DNA from: Prochlorococcus sp. scB241_528O2
GTDB lineage: Bacteria > Cyanobacteriota > Cyanobacteriia > PCC-6307 > Cyanobiaceae
Direction: 5' to 3'
DNA: 64,000 nt
NCBI GenBank assembly: GCA_000634115.1
Contig: JFLJ01000113.1
Coordinates: 62,001 to 126,000 of the forward strand
Shown here piece after piece: positions 50,518 through 62,124 of this stretch; within the stretch, counting starts at the first letter, position 1, and every line of letters begins with the position of its first letter. A program made the position numbers and the translations under genes. Below the pieces are notes generated by a model. It ran no database searches, was not told the DNA's origin, and saw nothing but the letters and a program-made list of their open reading frames with translations.

Positions 50518-52263
50518 TTAGCTCTTAACAATGTTGGTTGCAAGCTCTCTTTCCCAAAGTTGTTTATATAGACCGTTCTCTTTTAGTAATTCTTTATGAT
50601 TACCTTCTTGTACTATTACCCCTTTGTCCATTACTAAGACCCTGTCACATGTAGCAGCCACAGATAGCTGATGACTAATCATTAAAATTGTTTTATTACT
50701 TCTTTCTCTCATTTCATCTATTATTCTTGCTGCTGTATTATTATCCACGCTTGCTAAAGCATCATCAAGAATTACAACAGGAGAATTTACAAGTAATGCT
50801 CTTCCAAGAGCTGTTCTTTGTCTCTGTCCACCACTTAGTGTAATACCTCTTTCTCCAACAATTGTTTGAAACTTTTGAGGAAAATTATTTATATCATCTA
50901 TTAAAGCAGCTTTTGTAGCACTTTCTTTGACTAATCTCTTTGGCGCTTTTGGTTCTCCAAAACGTAGATTTTCTGAGATTGTGGAAGTAAATAAGAATGC
51001 TTCTTGCGGAACAATTGCAATATTTTTTCTAAGATCTTCTAATTTAATAGTTTTTACATCAATTTCATCTAAAAATAATTGACCGTCAGGAATTTCAATA
51101 GTTCTTCCTAGAGATTTTGCTAGTGTTGTTTTGCCACAACCTATAGGACCAACTATTGCGATAAGTTCCCCAGGATAAATTTTAAAATTTAGACCATTTA
51201 ATGAATTAAATTTTGATCCTGGATATCTTACTGTTAAGTGCTTTGCTTCTAAAAGTCCTTTTACTCTTTTCTTTAGAAATTTTGTGTTGGTACTATCTAC
51301 AATATTTGGATTGTTCTTAAATATTTCTTCTACACGATCTATACTTACTTGACCGAGTTGAAAAGTATTTAATGTAAAACCTAAAAGAGCGGTAGGGAAA
51401 ACTAGTCTTTCAACGTAAAGAATTAAAGCTACTAAACCACCTATTGTAATAAATCCACTCTCTAATTGAAATGTTCCTAATCCTAATAAAATCAATAATG
51501 AAATTGATGAAATACCTTGCAACAACGGAAAAAGTGTACTTGCTGTTCTTGCAAGTTTTATCGCCGAATTTCGATAAGCATCGTTGTGTATATTAAATTC
51601 TCTCTTCTCTGCATTTTCTTGTGCATAGATTTTTATAGCACTTATGCCAGAAAGATCTTCTTGTATTAAATCACTAAGTTTGGATAATGATTCTTGTTGA
51701 GCTTTTCTTTGGTTAACCATTCTACTGCCGAATAAACTTACAATTCCAAGGATTAATGGGAATATCATTAATGCAGATATCGTTAATATTCTATTAATCG
51801 AAAACATTGATGGAATTGTAAATGAATAGGCTAAGGTAATGTTGCATAAACTTAAAACAGTAAAACCTAAAAGCCTTCTTATGTTTTCGACATCACTAGT
51901 GGCTCTACTAATAATATCTCCACTACCTTTTTTTTGTATCCATTCTGGGTCCTGAATAAGCAAGTGATCGAATAGTTTCTGTCGCAGATTTACTTCAACC
52001 TTTCTACCTATACCAAATACAATCTGTCTAGAGAATAGTCTGATTAAACCCATACAAGTTGCTAATAAGATTAACCACAATGACTTAGAAAGAACAAAAT
52101 CTGATGAAAAGCCATTTTGTAATTGGTCAATTATATTTTTTACTTCTAAGGGTATTACAACGCTCAAAATATTTACTATCAAGAGAGCTAAAGCTCCATA
52201 TAAAAATTCTTTTTTGTATGGTCTGAGGTATTTAAATATAATTTTTAACTTTAAATTTTTCAT
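50518..52263 (-). CDS. ABC transporter, fused permease/ATPase (MsbA-like exporter)
   Basis: 581 aa; N-terminal TM domain, GPIGCGKTTLAKSLGR, LSGGQRQRTALGRALL. Confidence 0.93.
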   Translation of the reverse strand: MKNLKLKIIFKYLRPYKKEFLYGALALLIVNILSVVIPLEVKNIIDQLQNGFSSDFVLSKSLWLILLATCMGLIRLFSRQIVFGIGRKVEVNLRQKLFDHLLIQDPEWIQKKGSGDIISRATSDVENIRRLLGFTVLSLCNITLAYSFTIPSMFSINRILTISALMIFPLILGIVSLFGSRMVNQRKAQQESLSKLSDLIQEDLSGISAIKIYAQENAEKREFNIHNDAYRNSAIKLARTASTLFPLLQGISSISLLILLGLGTFQLESGFITIGGLVALILYVERLVFPTALLGFTLNTFQLGQVSIDRVEEIFKNNPNIVDSTNTKFLKKRVKGLLEAKHLTVRYPGSKFNSLNGLNFKIYPGELIAIVGPIGCGKTTLAKSLGRTIEIPDGQLFLDEIDVKTIKLEDLRKNIAIVPQEAFLFTSTISENLRFGEPKAPKRLVKESATKAALIDDINNFPQKFQTIVGERGITLSGGQRQRTALGRALLVNSPVVILDDALASVDNNTAARIIDEMRERSNKTILMISHQLSVAATCDRVLVMDKGVIVQEGNHKELLKENGLYKQLWERELATNIVKS

Positions 52264-52325
52264 TTAATTTTGCCGATATGATTAAGATAATGTTTCATTT
52301 TTAAATATGTGAGCTAATTTTATAA

Positions 52326-52640
52326 ATGATTCAGTATTTACCTATGAGTAACGAACAAACTCATCCTTTACACTCAACAGACAAGAATATTATAGATCTT
52401 CTTATCAGTAAAGAAAAACCAGAGGATCTTGACCTCATTAATTTAGCTAGACTAATAAATCGTTATAGTGATTTCCCAGGAGAAATGGAAATTAAAAACG
52501 ATATTGAAAAAATTCTAAAATTTTGGAAAATTTCTAAAAATGAACTTTTTTCAAAAACAAAAAATATTTGGTCAAAAAGCTTCAGGCCTTCTAATACAAA
52601 TAAAGATTTAGTAGGTTCAGGTTTTGATACTTCAAATTGA
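52326..52640 (+). CDS. DUF3288-type conserved protein
   Basis: 104 aa; QTHPLHSTDKNIIDLLISKEKPEDLDLINLARLINRYSDFPGE. Confidence 0.7.
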   Translation: MIQYLPMSNEQTHPLHSTDKNIIDLLISKEKPEDLDLINLARLINRYSDFPGEMEIKNDIEKILKFWKISKNELFSKTKNIWSKSFRPSNTNKDLVGSGFDTSN

Positions 52641-52674
52641 CTTTACTGAATAATTGTCTCATTTAAATAAAATA

Positions 52675-53724
52675 ATGTCTTCTAATCTATCCAACGCTGA
52701 AATCCTTAATAGTTTGTTGGAGGGGTCAAACCTTGATGATTTCAATGCTAGATCATTAATGAAAAGATGGCTTAATGATGAAATATCTGATGTTCAAACA
52801 GGCGCTTTTTTGAGCGCTTTAAGAGCTAAAGGTTGTACAGGTGTTGAATTGTTTTCTATGGCTGAAGAACTCTTAAAAGTTTGTGAATTGCCAGTTGAAA
52901 GACCAAATTTGTATATGGTAGATACTTGTGGTACTGGAGGTGATGGTGCTAATACATTTAATATTTCTACTGCAGTAGCATTTGTTGCTGCATCTTGTGG
53001 TGTAAAAATTGCAAAACACGGCAATAAAAGTGCAAGTGGAAAAGTTGGATCTGCAGATGTTTTATTAAATCTTGGTTTGAATTTAAATTGTCCATTAGAA
53101 AAAGTAGTCTCTGCAGTAAATGAAATTGGAATAACTTTTTTGTTTGCACCTGTTTGGCATAAATCTTTAATAAAACTCGCACCTTTGAGAAAGGCTCTTG
53201 GTATAAGGACTGTATTTAATCAACTTGGACCATTGGTCAATCCTTTAAGACCTAATGCTCAAGTGTTAGGTGTAGCCTCTGAGGATCTTTTAAGTCCTAT
53301 GGGAAGTGCATTATTAAAAATGGGGATGAATAGAGCAATAGTGGTTCATGGATCTGGAGGTCTTGATGAAGCCTCACTTCAAGGTGACAATAAATTAGTA
53401 TTTGTTGATAAAGGTGAATTGCGATTTTCAAAAATAAATATTTCAGATTTTAATCTTGAAAATATTTCAAACGAAAAGATTGTAGTCTCTAAAAATGACT
53501 CTAACGAGGAAATATTAAAGTCTGTTTTAAATGGCTCAGCACAAAAATCCCATAAGTATGTTGTTGCTTTGAATACTGCACTAGTTCTTTGGGTAGCTGG
53601 AATTGAGGATGATTTACATGAAGGTTTTAATAAAGCTTTATTATCGATTAATCAAGGAAATCCTTGGAAAAACTTTTTACTTTTAAAAAATTATTTATCC
53701 GCAAATGAATTAGATATAAATTGA
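52675..53724 (+). CDS. trpD: Anthranilate phosphoribosyltransferase
   Basis: ORF track start 52654; ATG at 52675 likely; [36 protein letters not shown]. Confidence 0.95.
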   Translation: MSSNLSNAEILNSLLEGSNLDDFNARSLMKRWLNDEISDVQTGAFLSALRAKGCTGVELFSMAEELLKVCELPVERPNLYMVDTCGTGGDGANTFNISTAVAFVAASCGVKIAKHGNKSASGKVGSADVLLNLGLNLNCPLEKVVSAVNEIGITFLFAPVWHKSLIKLAPLRKALGIRTVFNQLGPLVNPLRPNAQVLGVASEDLLSPMGSALLKMGMNRAIVVHGSGGLDEASLQGDNKLVFVDKGELRFSKINISDFNLENISNEKIVVSKNDSNEEILKSVLNGSAQKSHKYVVALNTALVLWVAGIEDDLHEGFNKALLSINQGNPWKNFLLLKNYLSANELDIN

Positions 53725-54863
53725 TGATTAATCAATATAAGAAAAATGCAAAATTGGTTTTAAGTAATGGAATTGTCTTCCCGGGTTTTTCTTTTGGAGC
53801 CTATGGTACCACTGTTGGTGAAATAGTATTTAATACAGGGATGACGGGATATCAAGAAGTTATTACTGATCCAAGTTATTATGGACAAATATTAACATTT
53901 ACTTATCCAGAGATTGGTAATACTGGTACTAATCTTGAAGATTCAGAATCTAGTATTAGTGTGAAAGGAATAATTGTCAGAAATTATTCATCAAATAATA
54001 GTAATTGGAGATCTTTAAATAATCTTAATAAATGGTTAGTTGAAAAAAATATAATAGGTCTATTTGGAATTGATACAAGGGCTCTTGTTAAGATATTAAG
54101 ATCTAATGGATCTATGAATGGTGTTATAACCTCTGAAGATATAACTGTAGAAAGCTGTTTAAAAATAATATACGAAGCTCCAAAAATGGAAGGATTAAAT
54201 TTATCAAAAGAAGTTACTACAAAGCAAAGATATTTATGGAAAAATCCTTCAAAAACAGATTTTGACGTTAGAAAGAGATATTCTGAAAATTCTAAAAAAT
54301 TAAAAATAGCAGCAATTGATTTTGGAATAAAAAAATCAATTTTAAATAGACTTGTCTCCCATGGTTGTGAAATTTTAATTTTACCTTCCCGATCTACTTT
54401 AAAAGATGTTCTATCTATTAATCCTGATGGGATTTTCTTCTCAAATGGTCCAGGTGATCCTTCCTCTGTTAGTGAAGGTATAGACTTAGCAAAAGCACTC
54501 ATTGAACTTGGTGAAATTCCTATGTTTGGAATTTGCCTTGGCCATCAAATATTTGGATTAGCCTTAGGAGGTTCAACATATAAACTTCCTTTTGGACATC
54601 GTGGTCTTAATCATCCTTGTGGAAAAAATAATCAAATTGAGATAACTAGTCAGAACCATGGTTTTGCTATTGACCCTAATTCTCTCCCAAAGGACATAGT
54701 TAAAATAACTCACTACAACCTTAACGACAATACTGTTGCAGGTTTAGAAGTTAAAAATAAGCCTATATTTAGTGTTCAATATCATCCAGAAGCAGGACCT
54801 GGTCCACATGATTCAGATTATTTATTTAAAAAATTTGTTTCTCTAATGTTAGAAAGATGTTGA
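53721..54863 (+). CDS. carA: Carbamoyl-phosphate synthase small subunit
   Basis: 380 aa; [40 protein letters not shown]; 4-nt overlap with trpD. Confidence 0.97.
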   Translation: MMINQYKKNAKLVLSNGIVFPGFSFGAYGTTVGEIVFNTGMTGYQEVITDPSYYGQILTFTYPEIGNTGTNLEDSESSISVKGIIVRNYSSNNSNWRSLNNLNKWLVEKNIIGLFGIDTRALVKILRSNGSMNGVITSEDITVESCLKIIYEAPKMEGLNLSKEVTTKQRYLWKNPSKTDFDVRKRYSENSKKLKIAAIDFGIKKSILNRLVSHGCEILILPSRSTLKDVLSINPDGIFFSNGPGDPSSVSEGIDLAKALIELGEIPMFGICLGHQIFGLALGGSTYKLPFGHRGLNHPCGKNNQIEITSQNHGFAIDPNSLPKDIVKITHYNLNDNTVAGLEVKNKPIFSVQYHPEAGPGPHDSDYLFKKFVSLMLERC

Positions 54864-54927
54864 CATATTGTTTTCTTTTGATTTGATAATTACATTTGAT
54901 ACATTAATTTTTTGGAGGAATTAAATC

Positions 54928-55290
54928 ATAGAAGATTTCCAGAAGTTAACGGTTTCTTTAAGGGGAAACATTGATGTAAGAACAAATATTATTGTTTTTA
55001 CTTTTAAGGGCCAACTTGATGCCTTCTCAGAAAAACAATTTAAGAATTTCGTTATTAATAATTTTAAAAATGATCATCCATTCGTTATTGATCTTACAAA
55101 AATTGATTTTCTAGATTCTTCTGGTCTTGGTGCTCTTGTTCAGACAGCAAAAGAATGTAAAAAGTTAAAGTTAGGTTTCTCCGTTGTTGGTAATTCAAGA
55201 GTTGCTCAAACAATAAAACTTGTGCGTTTGGGTGATTTTCTTAACTTAAAATCTACTCTTGAAGATGCATTAACTTTTTTACAAAATTGA
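54928..55290 (+). CDS. STAS-domain protein (anti-sigma factor antagonist-like) with apparent ATA start codon
   Basis: Manual translation: (M)EDFQKLTVSLRGNIDVRTNIIVFTFKGQLDAFSEKQFKNFVINNFKNDHPFVIDLTKIDFLDSSGLGALVQTAKECKKLKLGFSVVGNSRVAQTIKLVRLGDFLNLKSTLEDALTFLQN*; in-frame TAA just upstream; GGAGGA at 54914-54919. Confidence 0.85.
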   Translation: MEDFQKLTVSLRGNIDVRTNIIVFTFKGQLDAFSEKQFKNFVINNFKNDHPFVIDLTKIDFLDSSGLGALVQTAKECKKLKLGFSVVGNSRVAQTIKLVRLGDFLNLKSTLEDALTFLQN

Positions 55291-55691
55291 ATTATTGGAT
55301 TCAAAACTTGGTTCCTTATGGATCTCCTGAAGAAATAGGTGTTATTCAACTTGCTTGGCTTGGTGATTCTGTATGGGAACTTCATCAAAGACTAAGATAT
55401 GTTCATTATCCTCTGAAATCAAAAGAACTCCATTTATCTGTAGTTAATGAAGTAAAAGCAAAATCTCAGTCAAAATCATTAAGTCAAATTGAACATTTAT
55501 TATGTTCCAATGAAATCGATTTAATTAGACGTGCTAGGAATAAGACTAAGAGATACCCCAAATCTTCAGACCCTACAATATACTCAAGAGCTACTGGTTT
55601 TGAAACCTTGATCGGTTGGCTTTTTCTAAAAGACCCAAAAAGATTATCAACAATTTTTGAATATCTTGAAATTAAATCTGATCATCTATGA
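55287..55691 (+). CDS. mrnC: Mini-ribonuclease III-like protein
   Basis: 134 aa, TTG start overlapping STAS stop; IQLAWLGDSVWELHQRLR...RARNKTKRYPKSSDPTIYSRATGFETLIGWLFL. Confidence 0.85.
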   Translation: MNYWIQNLVPYGSPEEIGVIQLAWLGDSVWELHQRLRYVHYPLKSKELHLSVVNEVKAKSQSKSLSQIEHLLCSNEIDLIRRARNKTKRYPKSSDPTIYSRATGFETLIGWLFLKDPKRLSTIFEYLEIKSDHL

Positions 55692-56698
55692 AAAACTCAT
55701 CAAAAATTAATCATTCTCGCAAAAATAGTAATCAATACAGAAAAGACTCTAATTCTAATGTTTATTCTAAAAATACAAAATCTTCAAAAAAAAATAATAG
55801 ATTTTTGATCAATTCTGATAAAAATAAGAGTTCTAAAGATTTATTTGAAAAAGATAATAATAAAAATAACTTTTCATCTTTAAAACGAAGAAAGCCAGGA
55901 ACTAAACCAAATATAAATGTTTCTAGTAATATTCATAACATTAATCAAGAGTATGCAAATAAAAGAAATTTTGATGATTGGATATGGGGAAAACATTCTG
56001 TATTTGAGGCCCTTATTAGTGAAAGAGCTATTAATAGGATTTGGTGTACATCAGAAATTTTTTCTTCAGAGAAATTCTATATTTTACTAAAGGACCTTAA
56101 ATCAAAAGGAATCCTTATTGAAGAAGTTTCTTGGAACAGACTTTCACAATTGACTTGTGGAGCATCACATCAAGGTGTCGCGTTACAGTTGGCATGTGCT
56201 AAAACAATATCGCTAGACAAATTAATCAATTTTTCTAAAAAGAACTCTACAAATCCAATTATTTTGGCCCTAGACGGAATTACCGATCCACATAATATTG
56301 GTGCGATAATAAGATCAGCAGAAGCATTTGATTGCAAAGGTATTATTATTCCTCAAAGAAGATCTGCTGGCTTAACTGGAACAGTTGCCAAGGTAGCAGC
56401 AGGGGCTTTGGAACACTTGCCAGTCAGTAGAGTTGTTAATTTAAATAGGTCACTAGAGGAGTTAAAGAAAAATGGTTTTTTTATTATTGGATTATCTGCA
56501 GATGCTCAATCATCGATATCAAAGTTTAAAAAAAATACTCCCTTGGTATTAATAGTTGGAGCAGAGGATAAAGGCATTTCTTTGCTTACTCAAAAAAAAT
56601 GCGATTTTCTATTAAGCATTCCTCTCAAAGGCAAAACATCAAGTTTAAATGCTTCTGTAGCAGCTGCAATATCACTATTTCACTTGACAAGTAAATGA
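55688..56698 (+). CDS. rlmB: SpoU/TrmH-family RNA 2'-O-methyltransferase, RlmB-like
   Basis: 336 aa; IWGKHSVFEALIS, LALDGITDPHNIGAIIRSAEAFDCKGIIIP, SLNASVAAAISLF. Confidence 0.93.
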   Translation: MKNSSKINHSRKNSNQYRKDSNSNVYSKNTKSSKKNNRFLINSDKNKSSKDLFEKDNNKNNFSSLKRRKPGTKPNINVSSNIHNINQEYANKRNFDDWIWGKHSVFEALISERAINRIWCTSEIFSSEKFYILLKDLKSKGILIEEVSWNRLSQLTCGASHQGVALQLACAKTISLDKLINFSKKNSTNPIILALDGITDPHNIGAIIRSAEAFDCKGIIIPQRRSAGLTGTVAKVAAGALEHLPVSRVVNLNRSLEELKKNGFFIIGLSADAQSSISKFKKNTPLVLIVGAEDKGISLLTQKKCDFLLSIPLKGKTSSLNASVAAAISLFHLTSK

Positions 56699-56845
56699 GT
56701 TTTTTTTAATAGTGAAACCTTAATAAGGGTATTTTAAATATTGTTGTTTCAATACATTTATATAATTAATGATAATATATTGAATTTTTACTACAAAATT
56801 GTATAGAATTTAACAAGAATTTAAGATCTTTTAAGATCAATAAAA

Positions 56846-57061
56846 TTGATTAGAAATTTTGGAAACAAACTCGGATTAGCTTGGTGGGCTAAGATTGAGA
56901 CAGAACAACCTAACGCTACCTACTGGTATGGGCCATTTATTACTAAACGTAGTCTAAAAGAAAATATCCCTTCTTTTATTAAAGATCTTTCTGATGAAGG
57001 CGCCACTAAAATCAAACATAGTTTAGTACGTTGCAAAAAAGAAGAACCTCTAACTGTTTAA
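56846..57061 (+). CDS. DUF1816-type conserved protein
   Basis: 71 aa; LGLAWWAKIETEQPNATYWYGPFITKRSLKENIPSFIKDL. Confidence 0.75.
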   Translation: MIRNFGNKLGLAWWAKIETEQPNATYWYGPFITKRSLKENIPSFIKDLSDEGATKIKHSLVRCKKEEPLTV

Positions 57062-57091
57062 TAACTTTTAATTTAAAAAATAAGTTTAAAA

Positions 57092-58540
57092 ATGGATTTT
57101 AATTCTTTAAGAAAGGAAATTAATAAAAAAAATATTTCTGTTAAGGAATTAATTAATGAAATTTATTTAAAAATCGAGTCAAAAGATGCTGTTATAAATT
57201 CATATATTTCTAATACTAAAGAAACTGCAATCATACAAGCTGATAATATTGATAAATTAATACAAAATGAAGAAATACTTCCTCCTCTTGCAGGAATTCC
57301 AATAGCCATTAAAGATAATATTTGTACAAAAGGAGTTTTAACTACTTGTGCAAGTAAAATGCTCAAAAGCTTTGTTGCACCTTATGAATCTACAGCTTCA
57401 AGAAAATTATGGTCTTCAGGCGCTATTTGTTTAGGTAAAACTAATCTGGATGAATTTGCAATGGGCAGTTCCACAGAAACTTCATTTTTTGGTGTTACTT
57501 CAAATCCTTGGGATATTAATAGAGTTCCAGGAGGTAGTTCAGGAGGTAGTGCTGCATCAGTTGCTGCTGGACTATCTATTGCTGCTATAGGTTCTGATAC
57601 TGGGGGATCAATAAGACAACCAGCTTCTTTTTGTGGTGTCGTAGGACTTAAGCCTACCTATGGAAGAGTAAGCAGATGGGGATTGGTTGCATTCGCTAGT
57701 TCTCTTGATCAAATTGGTCCAATTACAAATACCGTGTCAGATGCCGCTGAAATTCTTTATTCAATATCTGGTAAAGACCCCTTAGATTCAACATGTCTTG
57801 ATAAACCAGTTCCTAACTATTTGATTGATTTAAATAAATCTATTAAAGATTTAAAAATTGGAATCATTAAAGAATGTTTTGAGCATCAAGGCCTTAATCC
57901 TGAAGTTAAAGAATCTGTTCTTTCTGGAGTTGAGAGATTTAGAAATTTAGGAGCTGAAATCATTGATGTTGAATGTCCTAGGTTTAATGACGGAATTGCT
58001 ACATATTATGTAATTGCACCATCTGAAGCATCTGCAAATTTGGCCAGATACGATGGAGTTAAATATGGTTATAGAACTAATGAAGCTTCTAATCTGTTAG
58101 ATATGACCTCAAAAAGCAGAGCTGAAGGATTTGGAGATGAAGTTCAAAGAAGAATTTTGATAGGAACTTATGCTTTATCTGCTGGATATACTGACGCATA
58201 TTACAAGAAAGCACAAAAAGTTAGAACACTTATAAGAAGAGATTTTGATAATGCTTTTAAGAAAGTTGATATTTTATTAACTCCAACTTGTCCTACTACC
58301 GCTTTTTTGAAAGGTGATTTTGTTAATGATCCCCTTTCTATGTATTTATCTGATTTATTGACTGTTCCGGCGAATTTGGCCGGACTACCAGCCATCAGCA
58401 TTCCTTGTGGTTTTGATAGTAAAGGATTACCTATAGGACTTCAACTAATAGGCAATGTTCTGGAAGAGAATAAAATATTGAATGCTGCAAATATTTTTGA
58501 AAATGATGCCCAGATCATTAAGAATAGACCGTCATTCTAA
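57092..58540 (+). CDS. gatA: Aspartyl/glutamyl-tRNA amidotransferase subunit A
   Basis: 482 aa; [42 protein letters not shown]. Confidence 0.97.
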   Translation: MDFNSLRKEINKKNISVKELINEIYLKIESKDAVINSYISNTKETAIIQADNIDKLIQNEEILPPLAGIPIAIKDNICTKGVLTTCASKMLKSFVAPYESTASRKLWSSGAICLGKTNLDEFAMGSSTETSFFGVTSNPWDINRVPGGSSGGSAASVAAGLSIAAIGSDTGGSIRQPASFCGVVGLKPTYGRVSRWGLVAFASSLDQIGPITNTVSDAAEILYSISGKDPLDSTCLDKPVPNYLIDLNKSIKDLKIGIIKECFEHQGLNPEVKESVLSGVERFRNLGAEIIDVECPRFNDGIATYYVIAPSEASANLARYDGVKYGYRTNEASNLLDMTSKSRAEGFGDEVQRRILIGTYALSAGYTDAYYKKAQKVRTLIRRDFDNAFKKVDILLTPTCPTTAFLKGDFVNDPLSMYLSDLLTVPANLAGLPAISIPCGFDSKGLPIGLQLIGNVLEENKILNAANIFENDAQIIKNRPSF

Positions 58541-58619
58541 AAATTGTATTAATAATTAATTTGTAATCACAAACTATAGATTTTTTAAAAATCTTCTCTA
58601 TTTTATATATATAAATTAA

Positions 58620-61600
58620 TTGAGTATGGGTTTCGTTCCGCTTCATAATCATAGTGACTACAGTCTGCTTGATGGAGCAAGTCAAATTTCAAAAATAGTA
58701 GATAGGGCCTATGATCTTGGGATGGATTCTATTGCACTGACCGATCATGGAGTTATGTATGGTGTTCTAGATTTAGTCAAGAAGTGCAAAGAAAAAGGTA
58801 TAAAACCAATTATTGGTAATGAAATGTATGTGATTAATGGTTCTATTGATGATCCTCAACCTAAAAAAGAAAAAAGATATCATTTGGTTGTTTTAGCAAA
58901 AAATCATACTGGTTATAAGAATCTCGTAAAGTTAACAACAATTAGTCACTTAAATGGGATGAGAGGTAGAGGTATTTTTTCTAGACCTTGTATTGATAAA
59001 TTCCTTTTAAATAAATATAAGGAAGGTCTTATCGTTTCTACGGCTTGTCTTGGAGGAGAGATTCCTCAGGCTATCTTGAAAGGAAGATTAGATATAGCAG
59101 AGGATATAGCTCTTTGGTATAAAAAATTGTTTTCAGACGATTTTTATCTAGAAATACAAGATCACGGATCTGTTGAGGATAGAATCGTTAATGTTGAATT
59201 ATTAAAAATTGGTAAGAAGCATCAAATAAAAGTCATCGCGACGAATGATGCTCATTACATATCAAATATGGATGTTGAATCACATGATGCTTTGCTTTGT
59301 GTATTAACGGGAAAATTAATAAGCGATGAAAAACGACTGAGATATACCGGTACTGAATATATTAAAAGTGAAAATGAAATGCTTGAACTTTTTAAAGATC
59401 ATATTGATGATGAATTAATTAAAGAGGCAGTGAACAATACAGTAGAGATTTCTCAAAAAATTGAAGTATTTGATCTGTTTGGCAAATATAGAATGCCAAA
59501 ATTCCCTCTTATTAAAGATAAAGATTCATTTTCCCTACTAACACAATTATCCAATGAAGGTCTTTTAAAAAGACTTAAAAAAAACGATCTTACTGAAGTT
59601 GATGAGATTTACAAAGAAAGACTTTCTTCGGAATTAAAAATTATAAAAAATATGGGTTTCCCAGATTATTTTTTGGTTGTTTGGGACTATATCAAATTTG
59701 CTAGAGATAACTCTATCCCAGTAGGTCCAGGAAGGGGTTCTGCAGCAGGATCACTAGTAGCCTATGCTCTTCAAATTACAAATATAGATCCTGTTGAGCA
59801 TGGATTATTGTTTGAGAGATTTTTAAATCCTGCAAGAAAATCTATGCCAGATATTGATACCGACTTTTGTATCGATAGGAGAAATGAAGTGATTGATTAT
59901 GTTACTAATCGCTATGGAGAGGATAAAGTTGCTCAAATTATTACTTTTAATAAAATGACTTCTAAGGCTGTTTTAAAAGATGTTGCAAGGGTTCTAGATA
60001 TTCCTTATGGAGAGGCGGATAAATTAGCTAAGTTAATTCCAGTCGTAAGAGGGAAACCTTATAAACTTAAAGAGATGATTGATAAGAACACCCCTAGCCC
60101 AGAGTTTAGAGATAAATATATTAATGACAACAGGGTGAAAAGATGGATCGATTTGGCTTTAAGAATCGAAGGAACTAATAAGACATATGGAGTTCATGCA
60201 GCAGGAGTTGTTATTGCTTCAGATCCTCTTGATGAACTTGTACCTCTTCAAAGGAATAATGAAGGACAAATAATAACCCAATATTCTATGGATGATATTG
60301 AATCACTTGGATTATTGAAAATGGATTTCTTGGGTCTCAAGAATCTAACTATGATTGAAAAGACAGTTTCCCTAATTAATCAATCCACTGGTAAGACAAT
60401 AAATATTGATGAGTTACCACAAAATGATTGTAAAACTTTTGAACTTATCGGTAGAGGAGATCTTGAAGGTATATTTCAACTTGAATCTTCTGGTATGAAA
60501 CAGGTTGTAAAGGACTTTAAACCTAACTCTCTTGAGGATATTTCATCTATTCTGGCTCTTTATAGACCTGGTCCTCTTGATGCTGGGCTTATACCTAAAT
60601 TCATAAATCGAAAAAATGGGAATGAAAAGATTGATTTCCCTCATCCTTTTATTAAGTCAATTCTTACCGAAACCTATGGAATTATGGTTTATCAAGAACA
60701 AATTATGAAAATTGCTCAAGACTTAGCCGGTTATTCCCTTGGTGATGCAGATTTACTTCGAAGAGCAATGGGTAAAAAGAAAGTATCAGAGATGGTAAAA
60801 CATAGGAATATTTTTGTAGGCGGATCTATGAAGAAGGGTGTTAATGAGAAATTGGCAAATGATCTTTTTGATCAAATGGTTTTGTTCGCAGAATATTGTT
60901 TTAACAAGAGCCACTCAACGGCTTATGGAGCTGTAACTTATCAAACTGCATTTTTAAAAGCACATTTTCCAGTCGCATATATGGCAGCACTTTTAAGTGT
61001 AAATTCTGGCTCCAGCGACAAAATGCAAAGATATATTTCTAATTGTTATTCTATGGGAATAGAAGTTATATCACCAAGCATTAATTTCTCTGGAATTGAT
61101 TTTACTATTAAAAATAATCAGATTTTATTCGGTCTTTCTGCAATAAAAAATTTAGGAGATTCTGCCATAAGAAATATAATTGAAAATCGAAATAAGTTTG
61201 GTTGTTTTATTTCCTTATCTGATTTATGTGATCGTTTACCTTCTAATATTCTTAACAAAAGAAACCTTGAATCTCTAATTCATTGTGGAGCACTAGATGA
61301 ATTTTCAAATAATAATAATAGAGCTCAATTATTGTCAGATTTAGAACATGTTATTGAATGGGCCTCTTCACGAAATCGTGATAGATTGTCTGGGCAAGGT
61401 AATCTATTTGATTCTAAAGAAGAATTTTCAAAAGTAGCTTTTTCAGATTCACAATTAGCTAAAGTTGACGATTATTCACTTATTGAGAAGTTAAAGTTAG
61501 AAAAGCAGCTTTTGGGCTTTTACTTATCTGATCACCCTCTAAAACATTTAACTAAGCCAGCCAAACTTGTATCTCCAATTAGTATTTCCCAGTTAGAAGA

Positions 61601-62123
61601 AACAAAAGATAGAACAAAAGTCTCTTTAGTGGCGATGATCCCTGAGTTGAAGCAAATCACTACTAGAAAAGGAGATAGGATGGCTATAGTTCAACTTGAA
61701 GATCTTTCAGGAAGTTGCGAAGCTATAGTATTTCCGAAAACCTATCTCAGATTATCAGAATTTCTTTTGACAGATACAAGATTATTGGTGTGGGGCACGA
61801 TAGATAAAAAAAGTGATAAAACACAATTAATAATAGATGATTGTAGAGAAATAGATAACCTCAAATTGCTTATTATTAATCTTGAAAGTTCTCAAGCTTC
61901 AGATGTAAGAGTACAAAATACTTTAAGAGACTGTTTAATTAAATTTAAGCCAGATAAAGGAAAATGCGGAATAAAAATACCAGTTTTAGCCGCAGTAAGA
62001 AATAAAAATAATGTTACATACGTTAAATTTGGTGAACAATTCTGTATAGGAGATATCCAAGGTGCATGCAAATTACTAGAAGATAAATCATTCCAAATTA
62101 ATTTGAAATCATTAGTCTCCTAG
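58620..62123 (+). CDS. dnaE: DNA polymerase III alpha subunit (single, unsplit ORF)
   Basis: 1167 aa; PHP domain FVPLHNHSDYSLLDGASQ, GPGRGSAAGSLVAYALQITNIDPVEHGLLFERFLNP, PDIDTDF. Confidence 0.97.
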   Translation: MSMGFVPLHNHSDYSLLDGASQISKIVDRAYDLGMDSIALTDHGVMYGVLDLVKKCKEKGIKPIIGNEMYVINGSIDDPQPKKEKRYHLVVLAKNHTGYKNLVKLTTISHLNGMRGRGIFSRPCIDKFLLNKYKEGLIVSTACLGGEIPQAILKGRLDIAEDIALWYKKLFSDDFYLEIQDHGSVEDRIVNVELLKIGKKHQIKVIATNDAHYISNMDVESHDALLCVLTGKLISDEKRLRYTGTEYIKSENEMLELFKDHIDDELIKEAVNNTVEISQKIEVFDLFGKYRMPKFPLIKDKDSFSLLTQLSNEGLLKRLKKNDLTEVDEIYKERLSSELKIIKNMGFPDYFLVVWDYIKFARDNSIPVGPGRGSAAGSLVAYALQITNIDPVEHGLLFERFLNPARKSMPDIDTDFCIDRRNEVIDYVTNRYGEDKVAQIITFNKMTSKAVLKDVARVLDIPYGEADKLAKLIPVVRGKPYKLKEMIDKNTPSPEFRDKYINDNRVKRWIDLALRIEGTNKTYGVHAAGVVIASDPLDELVPLQRNNEGQIITQYSMDDIESLGLLKMDFLGLKNLTMIEKTVSLINQSTGKTINIDELPQNDCKTFELIGRGDLEGIFQLESSGMKQVVKDFKPNSLEDISSILALYRPGPLDAGLIPKFINRKNGNEKIDFPHPFIKSILTETYGIMVYQEQIMKIAQDLAGYSLGDADLLRRAMGKKKVSEMVKHRNIFVGGSMKKGVNEKLANDLFDQMVLFAEYCFNKSHSTAYGAVTYQTAFLKAHFPVAYMAALLSVNSGSSDKMQRYISNCYSMGIEVISPSINFSGIDFTIKNNQILFGLSAIKNLGDSAIRNIIENRNKFGCFISLSDLCDRLPSNILNKRNLESLIHCGALDEFSNNNNRAQLLSDLEHVIEWASSRNRDRLSGQGNLFDSKEEFSKVAFSDSQLAKVDDYSLIEKLKLEKQLLGFYLSDHPLKHLTKPAKLVSPISISQLEETKDRTKVSLVAMIPELKQITTRKGDRMAIVQLEDLSGSCEAIVFPKTYLRLSEFLLTDTRLLVWGTIDKKSDKTQLIIDDCREIDNLKLLIINLESSQASDVRVQNTLRDCLIKFKPDKGKCGIKIPVLAAVRNKNNVTYVKFGEQFCIGDIQGACKLLEDKSFQINLKSLVS

Positions 62124-62124
62124 A

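Noticed and set aside
53984-54502. 172-aa minus-strand ORF
   Set aside because: Fully antisense inside carA; shadow ORF of a well-conserved gene
58620-62123. Possible dnaE intein or split gene
   Set aside because: The ORF is continuous and collinear; I saw no intein-like insertion, and the split-intein arrangement of other cyanobacteria is absent
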